A stretch of 64,000 bases of DNA from Lingula anatina. Taxonomy: Eukaryota > Brachiopoda > Lingulata > Lingulida > Lingulidae. The DNA lies in the NCBI RefSeq assembly GCF_001039355.2, contig NW_019774992.1, positions 14,401-78,400 on the forward strand, given 5' to 3'. Positions 1 to 15,054 of the stretch are shown in pieces. A model generated the notes under the pieces. It worked only from the letters and a program-made list of their open reading frames with translations. It made no database searches and had not been told where the DNA came from. Position 1 is the stretch's first letter. Each line of letters starts with the position of its first letter. The translations under genes and the position numbers were made by a program.

Positions 1-48
<48 letters not shown>
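1..48. repeat. (AT)n microsatellite in kinase intron
   Basis: Pure AT dinucleotide run at the window edge, about 45 bp upstream of the acceptor at 94. The paralogous minus-strand gene has an AT run at the same intron position (29313-29385), so the repeat predates the duplication. Confidence 0.95.
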
Positions 49-53
<5 letters not shown>

Positions 54-93
54 CACTTGAAGGTTCTATACATGAACGAATCGTTTCCTACAG

Positions 94-2869
<2,776 letters not shown>

Positions 2870-3564
2870 TGACGGACTGGGTATATTATCTGTAGATCTA
2901 CATTATTGAAACTAATCTATTTTTGGACTGTGATTTTCAATAAGTTTTGACGATGACAACGTTGATTCTTCTTCACTAGAACTTGTTGTATTTTAAAATG
3001 TCAAATAACTTTATAATTTTCATGTTTCACTGTTTTTACGAAAAATAAAAAATAAACTGCGGACAAAAACTACAAATAAACTAGACGCTGCATATTTCCA
3101 TCTCTATCTCCCCCCAATTTGGGTATTGAAGGCGGTCACTTATGTTACAAAGGGGCGGGCGGAGGGGTAACAGTTACACTGTACTACTGCTGAGGTGATC
3201 AGTTACATATAGCAGCAGGGAAATGATCAGAGAGAGATCTAGACTAGTTGCATGGACCGCATTCTGGTTAGTCCCTTTCTGGTTGACAAATTGTAATTGC
3301 AGCATACTCGGTTTTAACGCAGATATCATTATTTTAAAATAATTTTTGATACTTTTTTTCATTTATTAATACCTCCTCAAGGGTGAAAGACAAAAGAGTA
3401 CATACATAAAATCGCACACATAATTCACATGGTGAAATCACATAATTAAGCTGTGTTAAAATAGGTGAAGAATTAAAATGCAGTCAGTTTGAAATATTGT
3501 ACAGAATAGTATTAAAATGAATAAAGTGATTGCAATTCAAAAAATTTTAGTTAAAAGTTGAACT
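2870..3564. other. 3' UTR and flank of the plus-strand kinase gene
   Basis: No coding region. AATAAA polyadenylation signals lie at 3044-3049 and 3051-3056, about 180 bp after the stop. The block near 3100-3260 reappears downstream of the paralogue (around 26780-26870, inverted) and, inverted, near 9320-9365, which shows that the 3' flanks were duplicated together with the kinase exons. Confidence 0.6.
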
Positions 3565-4362
3565 ATGCTATATTCGACGGTACAAGCATTACATGCACCA
3601 CTCATGTTTCATTTTTTATTAGAGATTTTCCGGAAAAGAGCTGGTATTCACTGTATGCTAACTACAATTGACAAGTTTTACTTATCATGGCAATTGAGAA
3701 AAAATTTAGCATTACTATTGATCGAATGCACAGCCGGTCAATTTCAAGTTTTTTAACCGTATACTCCGTTGCTGACATTTAAATAAAAGGGAACCTGTAA
3801 AAATCCACTGTCATTTACCAGTGGATAAGTATATGTTTTTTAGTTTTTCTGTCTATCGGTGTTTACACAGCATATACATGCAGGTACATTCTACATTTAA
3901 TAGCGGTAGTACAAAAAGAGATGATATTAAACGGTTGTTTTTTTCACGCTTTTAAATTTTCAGTGAAATATTCATGATATAATTTCAGTGAATTAAAGTG
4001 AGCGAAAGAGAAAATAATATAAATAATAATTTCCACCACAAAATAGATAGGTAGATTAAGTATTTACTTTTTTTAGTGAAAAAAGTATTTCAATACTGGA
4101 TGCGTGTTTGACCGCAATTTTCAATACCAACCTTGTAGTTTTGAATAATTATGATAACATAAATCTTCGTTCAAGTTGTGAGAAATTACTCTTAATTTTA
4201 AATATATCAAATTTAGTACCTGACTTAAAACTAAGAAGACCCTCAATAGCGTGTCGCTTCTGAAAGGGCTACCGCAAAGTGCTCAATTTTGACAGAATGT
4301 TAAAATGCTATTAAAACCACATTTCAGCTGCTATTAGAGGTCACAGAAACGACCCGCAAGAA

Positions 4363-4535
4363 AACGCAGTAGATACTCCAGCGCAGTAGACTACTGCAAT
4401 CATACTGCAAACGGCAGTAGACTACTGCAATCATACTGCAAACATGCTTCAAATCTGCTTCGATTTGGGAGCTAATTAGCATATTTGAAGCCTGCTTCTA
4501 TCATGCTGCTAATCTACTGCATTAATGCTCCTCTC
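4363..4535. mobile_element. Small foldback MITE-like element
   Basis: Built of repeated and inverted GCAGTAGA / CTACTGC motifs, with a left arm around ACGCAGTAGATACTCC and a right arm whose complement contains ATGCAGTAGATTAGC. A truncated relative lies at 9480-9590. There is no coding capacity. Its exact ends and target duplication are not resolved. Confidence 0.45.
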
Positions 4536-5045
4536 TGAACAAACCGGGGTTTTTGATGTACAATGTACATGTACATGGGGCGTGTTAAAAATATTACGAG
4601 CAGTCGTCCTCTATTTAGAACCAGTAGGACAAAAATATAAGTAATATCCGGCTCATATACTGTTACACAGGTAACATCGTGACTATCGTAGACTGACTTG
4701 TTAAAACTTTCAGGTTCAAAACCTTCAACAAGTCATTTATATTTAGACATCAAATTATGTAGAACTGTGACAAATTAAAACAAAAAAGCCTAGCAGCGTT
4801 GATCAAATACACGATAAGTGATTGAATACAATAGATAACAGAAAGGTTTACAATCCCTAGCTGAAAAGTTGTCATTTCTTGAAGGAAAAGAAAACTACCA
4901 TCGAATGGATTGCACGCAAGATCAACAATATTCGAGCTCATTTAAAGAGTGCATATCACTTTGTCGTCAAAGAGCTATGGATAAAAAATATTTAAAGATA
5001 CATTTTTTGGTACCTCAGTATAATGAAAAGCTCAAACGTACCAGA

Positions 5046-5148
5046 AGTATTTGTTTTTACAGCTACATTGTATTATACAAACACATTAAATGTAGCAGTA
5101 TTTGTTTTTACAGCTACATTGTATTATACAAACACATTAAATGTATTG
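5046..5148. repeat. 51-bp tandem duplication
   Basis: Two adjacent near-identical 51-bp units containing TTTGTTTTTACAGCTACATT. Non-coding. Confidence 0.8.
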
Positions 5149-5766
5149 TATCAAAAATCTGGTGGTAGAACAAAACACAATAAGCTTGTTTTTGCTTTTT
5201 TTTCAATTTTACATTGTGATGAACTAGTACAAAACTCATCTATAGACTTCGTGACCATTTTTTCACGAATGAACAACATATGTTGGGTTTGATTTCTATA
5301 TTTTCCATCCCATCCAATGGCATATATTTGAAAAAGCTGCTAGAGAAAACAGTAAAATGTTTATCAGCACAGGGGTTGCCTAATTGATCACTCTAAAGTA
5401 TTTTAATGAAATTAAAATGGCCAAAAAAATGGAGTCATTAATTTCTTTGCCTTTTAATCGATGGTGCGTGTATCATGACGTCTGTTGCCGCTTAAAACTG
5501 GTTGATGTGCTAATATAGATACGTTCGTCAAAGTTGGAAATAACACCAACCACACTAAATGTATTGTTAGAAAATAAGAATTAGACCCTGTCAACTGGCG
5601 AACCTACCGAAAGGACAACCAGCACGACTCAGTTCACCCTGAATATCTAGGGAGTTCGACTAATCCTTGTTTTATCTTTGCTCTGCTGCTCATACTATGG
5701 GACAGCTAATAGAAATTAAGGATTTAACATATATCGAGTACGTTGCTCTTGAACATAGGGTACCAA

Positions 5767-5799
5767 TGACTCACTGAGACTAGAAGCATATTTATAAAG
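5767..5799 (+). promoter_or_regulatory. Core promoter of Diedel-like copy 1: AP-1 site plus TATA box
   Basis: TGACTCA (5767-5773) is a consensus AP-1 site and lies 19 bp upstream of TATAAAG (5793-5799). The same pair at the same spacing precedes the two other copies. A non-coding first exon follows, ending in a donor at 5853/5854 (CTG|GTGAGT). The coding exon begins after the acceptor at 5946. Confidence 0.65.
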
Positions 5800-5958
5800 G
5801 CTGTAAATAGAGTTGTCACAATTTCATCAAACCAATCTCAAACAACTCAACTGGTGAGTTATTACAGTCAGTGTCTTGGAGTGAACAGACGACACAAATT
5901 TGCCGTTACGATATTTCATTTTGTTGATTTTGTATGACTCTTTCAGCTGTTTCAGACC

Positions 5959-7603
5959 ATGGTGAGCTGTAGTGCTATTCTGTTAGTTGCTGTCTTTGTT
6001 GCAGCAAGCTTGGTAGAAGTTGGCCAGGCTGTTTGTTGTATTGACGGTTCGACTTACTGCGCCGACTGCAAAAAGGTACGTCAATTAACGTATAAGAAGA
6101 GGTGATTTTTTTTATAATCATAGATTCAACATTACTAAAGCAATTACATGTGTATTAAAACAAAATTTGAGAAATTGAGTTTTTTTTTTTTTGTATCACA
6201 TTGAAAGCATCTTATATGATCCTGTATCTAATATCTTGCAAATGCATTAGTTTACTGTGGATTTTGCGAAATTTGATTATGACGACAGTCTTAGTTTGAT
6301 TCCAAAATAGTTTCAAGTGCACCGCGTTAAACATTAATTCTCTACGCTTTCAACTCTGAAGGGCACGGATGAAGGAACTGGAATCGACTCTTCCAATGAC
6401 ATTGACTGCTCCGTCCGTCATTAGCGAATTCAATAAATTCGATATTCCGAGTGTGATGTGAACACTAGCATAGCACTACATTGAAACACGTGTTATATAA
6501 ACGATTGAACGCGTGTAAATAAGAGGGAAAACGCTCATACAGTTCACTACTCCTATTGCAGGTGACTCCGCACTGTGGTGTTGGGTCATGTAACATCTTC
6601 GGTTGTGCTTGTCAAGGTGGCTGTAGAAAGAGTGAGGACTGTGTTGACACTGTATACAGCTATGGTTTAATGTAAGTATTGGATCTTGCTCGAAAATGCA
6701 GAGTGAAACACTTCGATTTGGATCATATTTATTCTTGAGTATCGGAATTTATTTTCCAGTTGTTTAAAAATAAGGTAAAATGTTCTACACAACATTATCC
6801 TTGATGGAATAAAGTAATCCGTGTGTTATTACCTATCAGACTTGCCCCTTAGATCCTTCAAAAAACGCTAATGGCATGACTGACTCATTGCATGAGGTAC
6901 TATTTAATTACAGCTACACCGTATGCAGGTGTGACAAAAAGAGAGCAGTTGACAATGTGCCATATGCCAGAGCTGTATTCAGTGACATGGACAGAAAAAG
7001 GTATGATGGCACTATCTATTCAAGCTATTCATTATGTATGGGTCTATGTCTCAAATGTTTATATCGTTTACTCATACGCATCTACAAAGTTCACACTGTA
7101 TGTGCAACGTTCTTTGGAACAGTTAAAGACAGGATTGATCCACTGAAGTATTTGATAAACCGGAAAAATTTACTTCTCAATTTTGGCAATTGCAAAGCTT
7201 CAACTGCATTAAAACTGTTTGAAATGATCTGAAGTGGAAACTGAGTCACACATCATCCAGAAAACATTATATACAAAAAGAAAAAAATGTTCAAATGGTT
7301 AGAAAATGGGCATTCGATAAGCGTGTGCATTTGTTAAAACATGGCATATATGACATTTGATTAAATATAATACTTTTAGGTCTCAAAATAAAATTTCATT
7401 GAAACATTGTGCCGCCATAACAGATTTTCTGGATAAACTAACTTTTTTTATATCAAATGTGTTATACGGGAGATGGATTTAGATGAGAAAGAAGTTTTAT
7501 GAAATAGAAGTTAAACGTATGTTTCAGGGTCGATCAAATCTCCAAGGAGCAGTTAACCGATGGCGTAATGGCTGTAGAGAAGAACAAACTTTATTCTAGC
7601 TGA
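5959..7603 (+). CDS. Secreted Diedel-like cysteine-rich protein, copy 1
   Basis: Four coding exons: 5959-6075, 6562-6671, 6914-7000, 7528-7603. Together they make 390 bp, 129 residues, with consistent GT-AG borders. Residues 1-24 form a typical signal peptide (MVSCSAILLVAVFVAAS...VGQA). The mature part holds 12 cysteines. Its core CGVGSCNIFGCACQGGC matches the diagnostic centre of the Diedel family, whose Drosophila member is a secreted cytokine-like protein that dampens the IMD immune pathway and has relatives in some insect viruses. After the cysteine-rich part comes a segment ARAVFSDMDRKRVDQISKEQL that aligns without gaps to an EF-hand but keeps only ligand position 1 and the loop isoleucine. 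I chose the start at the ATG directly after the acceptor, conserved in all copies. Homology is inferred from the motif; the immune role is inference. Confidence 0.8.
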
Positions 7604-7845
7604 ATCCAGCTTTATGACTTGGAACAAAGAAGATAATATGGATTCTTAGGAATTTCATCGCTAGCTGAAAAAGTAAACCCTACATATTCAAGCAGCAAAG
7701 ATAGCAAACTCATGCATATAGCTTTTTCGAAAAGAATCCTTACTCGGAAAAAGTTAAGATCAGCATTCAGACTGTGCTATCTTCCCCTTTGCTTAATTTA
7801 AATCACATTGCTTTTGTGGACATGGGTTTGATGAACAACAAACGC

Positions 7846-7851
7846 AATAAA
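7846..7851 (+). terminator. Polyadenylation signal, Diedel-like copy 1
   Basis: AATAAA inside AAACGCAATAAAGGGTATTA, about 245 bp after the stop. The same context occurs after copies 2 and 3. Confidence 0.7.
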
Positions 7852-8399
7852 GGGTATTAAAATTGAATTTTTGATTTCTCTTTTATTCATAAATTCATTA
7901 TTCTTATCTGAGGACACAAGTAATGCATTTTATCATATTTCAACAGATAATTGCCATAGATTTTAAAAAATAACAAAAACAAATATTCAGATGTTAGAAC
8001 TCAAGTGGATGGCTGAATTTTAACACCCAGCGCTAAGCATGGATTAAGTACTCTTTAAATTCCCGAGATTGTTCGAGTTATGGCGAGAGTCAGGTAAAGA
8101 GGATTTTAGTTTGGTTGGCCAGAGTTGAATAGTTTAAAAAGGGAAAATACGTCAGGTACGGTGAATTTAAACAAACAGTTTATTTGCAATAAAATATAAA
8201 ATAAACTTCGTTTACACAGATTAGTAACATCACCAGCAATCGGAACTTTGAGCATGTGGCACCAGATCCAAACTTTTTAATTTTATTTTTGCGCGTTTAG
8301 TTTGGGCTGCTGTCGAAAAGCTTAAATGTATATTAAACGGATTAAATTTCGGCTCTGCTAGGCCCTTTTGGGGACGGCGCGTGCGAAAACTGACTAAAA

Positions 8400-9060
8400 T
8401 TTTTCATAGTGGAACTGGGACGTGGCTAACACCAGTCAGTCAACGGGTATATACAACTACATTCAGTATGCAGAGCAAAGAGATATGTCTCCTCTGACAT
8501 CAGGAGAAGAAGGTCGGCTTCGAATCTGCGGCCTGTCAGGCCTAAAACTAGAAGCCCCTTTCAAATAATCCTGAATCCCCCCAGGCTCGTTTGTTTCACG
8601 AACTGATATATGAACTAGGTTAATAATAACATAATATTTTGATGCCGCCATTGTTCTCTTGCTTGTATCCATTTTGTGCCTACCCTGTCGTCTGGTACTA
8701 TTCCAGGTACCAGCTCATGCTGAAGTGCTGGTCGTGGGAACCAGAGGAGCGGCCAGACTTCACCTCTATAGTAACACAAATAGAGAAGACAGTGAAAATC
8801 AACACGGAAGTTGGTGGAGAACCTGGTCACCCAGGAGAGGATGATTACGACGCATATACGAAAATGGTGTAATAACGGGCTGGGTATATTATCTGTAGAT
8901 CTGCATTATTGAGGCCAATCTATTTGTGGACTGTGATTTTCAATATGTTGTAACGATGACAGTGTTGATTCTTCTTCACGAGGACTTGTTGTATTTTACC
9001 TGTTAAATATGTCAAATAATTTTATAACCTTTGCAAAAAAAAAAAAAAAACTAATTTTAC
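8400..9060 (+). pseudogene. Orphan terminal kinase exon (MET-like), duplicated 3' end
   Basis: 8707-8872 is a copy of the last kinase exon. It has the acceptor TTCCAG|GTACCAG, 166 bp as in the plus-strand gene, and an open frame encoding YQLMLKCWSWEPEERPDF through a tail DDYDAYTKMV and TAA at 8870-8872. The flanks also match the plus-strand gene: 8430-8500 resembles 1870-1945, and 8880-9020 resembles 2875-3020. No other kinase exon is present nearby, so it cannot encode a kinase alone. The preserved frame may mean recent duplication, or use as an alternative terminal exon spliced from the upstream gene about 7 kb away. Confidence 0.75.
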
Positions 9061-10920
9061 CATATATTTGCTGCCTCAACTTTTCTGAGGCGTAGTGTTC
9101 TTTAGGATCTGTATTATCACATGATTTGCATAGAAAGTAAGAACTAAGTTGCCCCACCGACGGTGAAGAAGAGTGTAGGAAATCTTGGACAAAGACAAAG
9201 TGAATCAGTTTAATGGTATTAACTATTAAATGTTATTCAATAGATCGTCAAGCTTTTCATAGTATTAAATTATTTTAAATATTATGTTATCTGCTTGAAA
9301 ACCATATTAAAAGAGACTAGCCATAATGCGGTCCATGCGACTTATCTCTCTGATCATTTCCCTGATGCTATACAGGGTATCTGTTGCCTTCTTTATAGTA
9401 AGCTTGTTTTTGTTTTTGCTTTTTTTTTAAATTTTATACCGAAATGAACCAGTACAAAACCCATCTATAGACTGTACCGCACGAAAACGCAGTAGATACT
9501 CCAGTGCAGTAGACTACTGCAATCATACTGCAAACTACTGCAATCATACTGCAAACATGCTTCAAATCTGCTTCGATTTGGGAACTACACACACTGGACA
9601 AAAGAAGTGTCACCCCTACTGAGCCAATACTATGGGGGAGATAAATGACTGTGGAATGATATGCTCCTGGTATCATGTTANATCGAGATGGACCTTGTAT
9701 TTTGGGAAGAGTACAACTGGTTGATGGTTCTGTAAAAGAAGCAAAATAACATTTTACTTTTCATACCATACATATTAGTGAATTATAATGTGCAGATACT
9801 GACTACTACAGAAACAACCTTAAATTAAGTTAGATAAATATCCAAGTGGGTGTAACAAAGATATATGTAAAAAATAGTAATGTGCTCAAAATTCAGTTAT
9901 AAAAACATTTGCCCTGTACAAATAAAAAGACAACAGAGAATACATATTTCAAATAAAAACATCTGGATACCTGGATACACAAATGATTAAGTAAATACAG
10001 AGCAGACCACAAATTCTTGATTGTTGCAAGTGCAATTGTATATACAATCACTATGATTTAACTATAAAATAAATAAATAATAATGAAATAAGATAAGACA
10101 GTAGCATGTGAGTTTATCAAATGATTGACACCAAGTGATATTGACAACTATAATTACATATATCCTCATGATTCAAAGGGCATAGGGTAGGTATAGGATT
10201 CAATGTATTAGTGGCTCAGTATGTTCCTTTTATGAAGAACTAAGCTGTAACAAACAACAGGCAAATGAGACCCACTGTTTAATATTTGTTGCAACAAAGA
10301 CAAATTAATCAAGCTTAAAGATCTAATAATTAATAGGGAGCCCACTAGAATTCTGCTGCCCAGATTAATATAAGATGCCTTGAATAAAAGTGCCTCTTCT
10401 CTTTAACTGAACTACATCTACCAGTCACCCTACTCATTATCATTATTCCTTTATTGATACTGTTTGTCAATGTAATTCTTTATTGATACTATTTATGTAT
10501 ACCTTTACTGATTCTATTCATAAGGGAAAGTTACAAGGATTATTCCTAACAGGCCTAATTAAATTAATCACATTGCAGCTTGTTCTGTGAAAAGCTATCC
10601 TACTTTTTCTGGCTCACAAGATACAATAAATAATCCCTAAAATACATTCTCATTGAAGTTGGGCTTAGCCTATACATATTTATATTCACTAATGGTTGCA
10701 CGTGTGCAGCAATGTATTGGGGGGGAGGACCACTCCACAAATAACATAAAATATTCTACTATGATACTTAAGCCTCTGTCTCATAAAAATCCCACCATAA
10801 TATTTGTTTGTATATCTTGTTGTGTGAAGCCTTACATTATTTTGTGTAAATGCAATGCTAATATGGATGAACTAATAATGAGATGTTAATCATGGCAAGA
10901 ACATCCAGCTAGCTTAGGCT

Positions 10921-11095
10921 GTATTCCCAGAGCTTTTAGATTGATCTGCCCCCGTGGGGAGTCTCGCTAGATTACTGTCAGATAACCCGGCTTACAAGCT
11001 GTAAGGGGGTAATTAACTTTCGTGTCCACCCCACTGACAGCTGTTTAGCGTGAACCCCTAAAGTAGATCGATCTAATCTCTGGAAATGGGGTCTT
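10921..11095. mobile_element. Foldback MITE, copy 1 of 4
   Basis: The ends are imperfect inverted repeats of the form TTCCCAGAG..TTTAGAT(T/C)GATCT. Inside are GGGGAGTCTCGCTAGAT and the centre GGGGGTAATTA. Relatives of the same family are at 38035-38250, 42285-42465 and 43236-43450. Non-autonomous; no open frame. Confidence 0.7.
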
Positions 11096-11254
11096 TTACT
11101 ATCTTATTCAACAGAGAATGAGTTGTTTCAAATCTTAAAACCTCTAAGTATTTACAAATAAAATAATAATAACACTAATAAACTTGTTTTTATCATTTTC
11201 TTTTTTTTTCTTTCTTTCATATCACTTTTATCAGTCACATATTGTTATGTGACA

Positions 11255-11590
11255 TCAGCCATTTACGATGTAAACATCACACGATCGGGGCTGACTTAAA
11301 AACAAATTACAATATGTTGACATACCTTCTTCAGCAAGACTGCCTTGTTTCTCAGCTTTCTTATACTTCTTTGCCGCCTGAGATAACCCCTTCTTGTTAG
11401 TTAGCTTTCTGTAGCAAGAGTAGTGACATCGTGGTTTGGCTTCCAAATCGTCGAATCCTCTAAGGCTCTATCTAAATCCGTACGGATCCACTGAACAGCA
11501 GTGGCTTCTCTGCTGCCAAATTTCAGCCATTGTTTCGCTGCGACTCTAAAAGTTTCCCAGCGAAAACGTGTGATGGTATCTAGAGTCTCT
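11255..11590 (-). pseudogene. Relic with HxxCYxxxTNK motif, frameshifted
   Basis: Read on the minus strand, one frame gives TLDTITRFRWETFRVAAKQW..., then after a frameshift DDLEAKPRCHYSCYRKLTNK. The arrangement (a tryptophan-containing helix, then H-x-x-CY-x-x-x-TNK) is common in lineage-expanded invertebrate proteins, many tied to mobile elements. The frame continues lysine-rich to about 11330 and then decays. I know no biochemical function for the family. The frameshift near 11450 makes it a relic. Confidence 0.45.
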
Positions 11591-13561
11591 TAATTAGCTA
11601 CCTTCTTCTATGTGCATGCAACACGAAAGATGAGAATTTGGCGAAGATTTCGCGTCTCCCTCCTCAGACTCTTCACTACAGCCGACCATGCTGCTTTGTT
11701 TACATGGCATGGCCTGGTGGGAAGGTGACTTGACCCCCTTTCCGTTGCTTTGATTGGTTAAAAGGCTCGAACGGCGGGGCTATTCATTTTGATATTTTGA
11801 CATAAATACTATCGCAATTATCTATATGTTGGCGCTTCTCTCGGTTGCCGAATTTTATTGTGGATATTCTTTAACTGTTTATCTTCATGCACCGTGAAAA
11901 TTGTTTGGCCACATCACATATTGAAGGAAAGAGCTTTTCTAAACGCTTTTATTCGTATCAGGTGGGGGACTATCAGTACAAATAAAGACATATAAGGAGC
12001 AGTTGCAGTATACAACACTTTTTTAATGGTCCACTATATGAAAAAGTGTTGTTTTCTTACAAAAATGATTCCTGCAGTTGGGTATATAATTTTTTTTCAC
12101 TGTGTAATGATAATCTTTATTTTGAAACATTAATGAACGAAAATGGTAGATATCTTTTTAAAGAATATTGTGAAAAATTTCCAGATTAACAACAGATGAG
12201 AAGCTTAGGAGACCACTTGACTATCAGCATAACAGGAAGGACAAATCTCATGTACTTCATCAAATGCAAATCTTGACCAGTAGATTAACTTGGACATGTT
12301 TTTCTTCTTCTAAGTGACCTAAAACTCAGCAGTAATGTGGATCAGAGAAATAATTAGAGTGTACCACACCAAGTTCTGTAGTTTTCTGGTGTTCAGTCAG
12401 TTTTATTTCAGGCAACACTGATATTTAGTATTAATATTTTTTCATTCTTTTTTTCACAACTTTTATGATAGTCCCATTGAATGAAAACTGTTGTTGAAAA
12501 TATAGATTATTGGTTTAATTTAAGGAATAGATACCGGTACATTGTATGGCAGTATAATGTTCTATAAATAACATAGTTTTAGGTTGGTGTGGATGTTTAA
12601 AAGAATTAATTCCTTAATTTTATTTATCTATCCATGGGGGGGGGGGGGCTATATTCCAATGGCTTTCATTTGTTTTCTAGTTGAATTAAGATGGTTTGCG
12701 TATATTAAATTTTTCAAAGCATTTGCTACCATATATGTGTTAGTTTACTGTAACTTCAATTTTACCAGCAAATGCACATCATAGTTTTGTCATGTTCCAT
12801 AGTCTACTATTGCTGCGTAAAATTTAAAAAGAACTTGTTGGATGGGTGGGGGAGGGTCCCCATAATTTTTTTCTTCATTCTGTCTTTCATGATATACAAA
12901 TTTCTGTTATATTTTATGTTACACAATATACATTATAAAGAAAATATGCATCAAATGGATGAGATCCTTTGTGTATGTGTAAATTATTTGCATTTTATTA
13001 TAACCTTAGTTTATCTGTTGTTATCAAATGTGAACATACTAGAACACTACCATCTTTAATTGCATATATCTCCATCTTCACAGGGTTTACAGCTATAAAA
13101 CTGCATGAATATTTTAGGCAGATATGGATCACTCCAAATCAAGTTTCAAAAGTTACTGCTGTATTAAAACAGGTACTGAAAAATAACCCCAAAGTTGGCC
13201 ATTTTTAAGGCAAAAAATCGTGGTGGATTCATTCAAGTCTATGTAGACAATGGGTTTGATTAATTTATTAAAACATTTTGCTCTACAATGTTGTTACTAA
13301 ATTAATAGGGCTGGTGAGCATGGAAAGTGGATGTGTACTAATGAATATCAGGTCAGTGGGTCATAGGTCAAGGTCACTGGGCTTCATTTTTGTAAATTGT
13401 CATATATAGACTTTTTCATTTTTATGGACAAAAAGTTTTAACAAGGAAATAATTCCTTAAAAGAGGAAATAAATCTTAGATTCTATTACTTTGGATAAGC
13501 ACTTGCAATTAACTTGAGAGTTTACATGATAATATATATAAAATATNCAGGTGGGGGACTA

Positions 13562-14200
13562 ACAAGCAGAGTGCGTAAAATGAGCTATGCAGTGTATTAC
13601 AGGATTGTTAATCTGTGGCAGAATGGCGCAAAAAAGACAGACATTGGCTGACAGATTATTGCACCCAACGGAATGGTCCGCACCCAATATATCGAAATCT
13701 TACCACCAGGGTACAGGACTCGCTGTCTTTCGGGATATGCTGCTGCAACTACACAAAAACCACCCAATCCGTTCAGCATGAGGGGTAACATGCCACCAAA
13801 ACGCATTTTTAAGGCCCTTAGCGAACACCAAACTAGTTTTAGCAGGTTGGAAAACCAAACAATCCCCGAGGAATCAACAGTAAACAGCAAAACATCATCG
13901 TCTGATTCTCTGATGAATTGGGGACCATTACCGTTTCTGGATAGAACAGTGAAACCGCGTGGCTTTCTTTATTGAGGTCAGATTTCACATGTACCGCTCA
14001 ACCAGTCAAAAAAGAGTTTACAGACATCCAGAAGAAGCCAACGACGAAGCGTGTGCCGCTTATAAAGTGACTACCTGTATGTCATTGACAGCGTCAGTAT
14101 TTCGAGTGGATACCACATTGGTGCCAAAACACCAATGGTAGTCAGCGATGAAAACCTGAACCAGATCAATTAAAGGAATGATCTGGGAACCATTTGACTA
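13562..14200 (+). pseudogene. Tc1/mariner-like transposase relic, 5' part
   Basis: 13580-13640 encodes YRIVNLWQNGAKKTDIG, the first helices of a paired-like helix-turn-helix as found in Tc1-type transposases and Pax proteins, followed by an in-frame TGA. 13970-14060 encodes VRFHMYRSTSQKRVYRHPEE, which fits the segment after the first catalytic aspartate in Tc1 elements (usually DESRF..., here degenerate). The remainder of the catalytic domain resumes at 15955. The frame is broken several times. Catalytic residues are partly lost. An N at 13547 lies directly upstream. Confidence 0.6.
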
Positions 14201-14524
14201 TCATTTGATAGGGCTCACCTTGGGAACAATTTTGGTTGCATGGTTAGTTGCCGGTGTGAACAGAATGCAGGTTCCTAGCAACAGTGGTCCTATGGACCAC
14301 CGATCCTTAGGATTAATAGTCCTAATGGGACCTGTATTCCTGTCATAAATATGGAAAGGACTTCTATTCCTGGCGGACCTGCATTTCGTTTATATTAGTC
14401 AGCGAAATGGAAGTCCGCCCTATTTTTATGTCTGTCCCTTTATATTACTACTAGGTAAAGGCCAGTGACATGAATAGTATGCTTTAGTGAGCATATATAA
14501 TTATTCCGTAAAATCGCCAATTTG

Positions 14525-14620
14525 CCGCTTCGTCTCTCTGGCGTAGTGGTTAGGCAGTGCAACAAAGTGCATCCAGAACAGTATCTGAACGTAATGTGGT
14601 GGGAGTTCGAATCCCTATAA
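14525..14620 (+). repeat. tRNA-like (SINE-type) sequence with Pol III boxes
   Basis: TGGCGTAGTGG at 14539 matches a Pol III A box. GAGTTCGAATCC at 14603 matches a B box. The spacing of about 64 bp is long for a tRNA, and I could not fold acceptor arms, so a tRNA-derived SINE is more likely than a functional tRNA gene. Confidence 0.5.
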
Positions 14621-15054
14621 AACTGAAGTTGCGTTTTAAACTTTTGTGTGATTTTTATGTCTTTGTCATGTTTGCTGGTCATTTTACTTTGCCGCGTCGG
14701 ATAATTTAAACTGGTTACAGATGTCACGCGCTTGCTTGCACTACTATAAATACGTTCATATTCTGATACCACACCCTCACTTGACTTTGGATATGGAAGG
14801 GACGAGCAGCACCCGTTCTAAACCCAACATAGAGGTTATATTTCAGTATATTCATGATGGCACATACCCGATAGGCACAGCACCGACCCAGAAAAGAACT
14901 AGCAAGTCGAATTATAAATAAGCTTTCATTTACAGTTACTTTTCATAATGTTCAAAGTACACACAATTTTCGTTTACAGAGGCCATATTAGCTTACACAC
15001 AGACATACATTCCTAGGAATGTAAGTCAGTCAGACCTATGCTCCTGGAATAAGT

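Larger units (their letters stand above)
3565..8395 (+). repeat. Tandem duplication unit 1 (Diedel-like gene unit)
   Basis: This block, the block near 16215-20480 and the block near 20480-26330 share colinear upstream, intronic and downstream sequence. For example, the stretch at 4090-4340 recurs at 16660-16920 and 20690-20930. The 3' stretch at 8220-8390 recurs near 20040-20200 and 25400-25580. Each unit carries one Diedel-like gene. Boundaries are approximate, set by eye where the similarity fades. Confidence 0.7.
9061..13560. other. Gene-poor stretch between duplication units
   Basis: A mosaic of unit fragments lies at 9320-9610: an inverted piece of the kinase 3' flank, then a fragment of unit 1. 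A single N is at 9681. Beyond that I see AT-rich sequence without convincing exons, apart from the MITE at 10921-11095 and the relic at 11255-11590 listed separately. G-runs occur at 10719 and 12636. Confidence 0.5.

Noticed and set aside
51-93. Start codon MHLKVLYMNESF for the plus-strand kinase
   Set aside because: It is the same intronic stretch as in the paralogue; the acceptor ending at 93 sets the exon start, and the kinase needs upstream exons.
13562-13890. Pax gene paired domain
   Set aside because: The first helices resemble a paired domain, but the downstream segments match Tc1 transposases, whose N-terminus is paired-like; there are also in-frame stops.
14525-14620. Functional tRNA gene
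   Set aside because: A and B boxes are too far apart, and I could not pair acceptor or anticodon arms.
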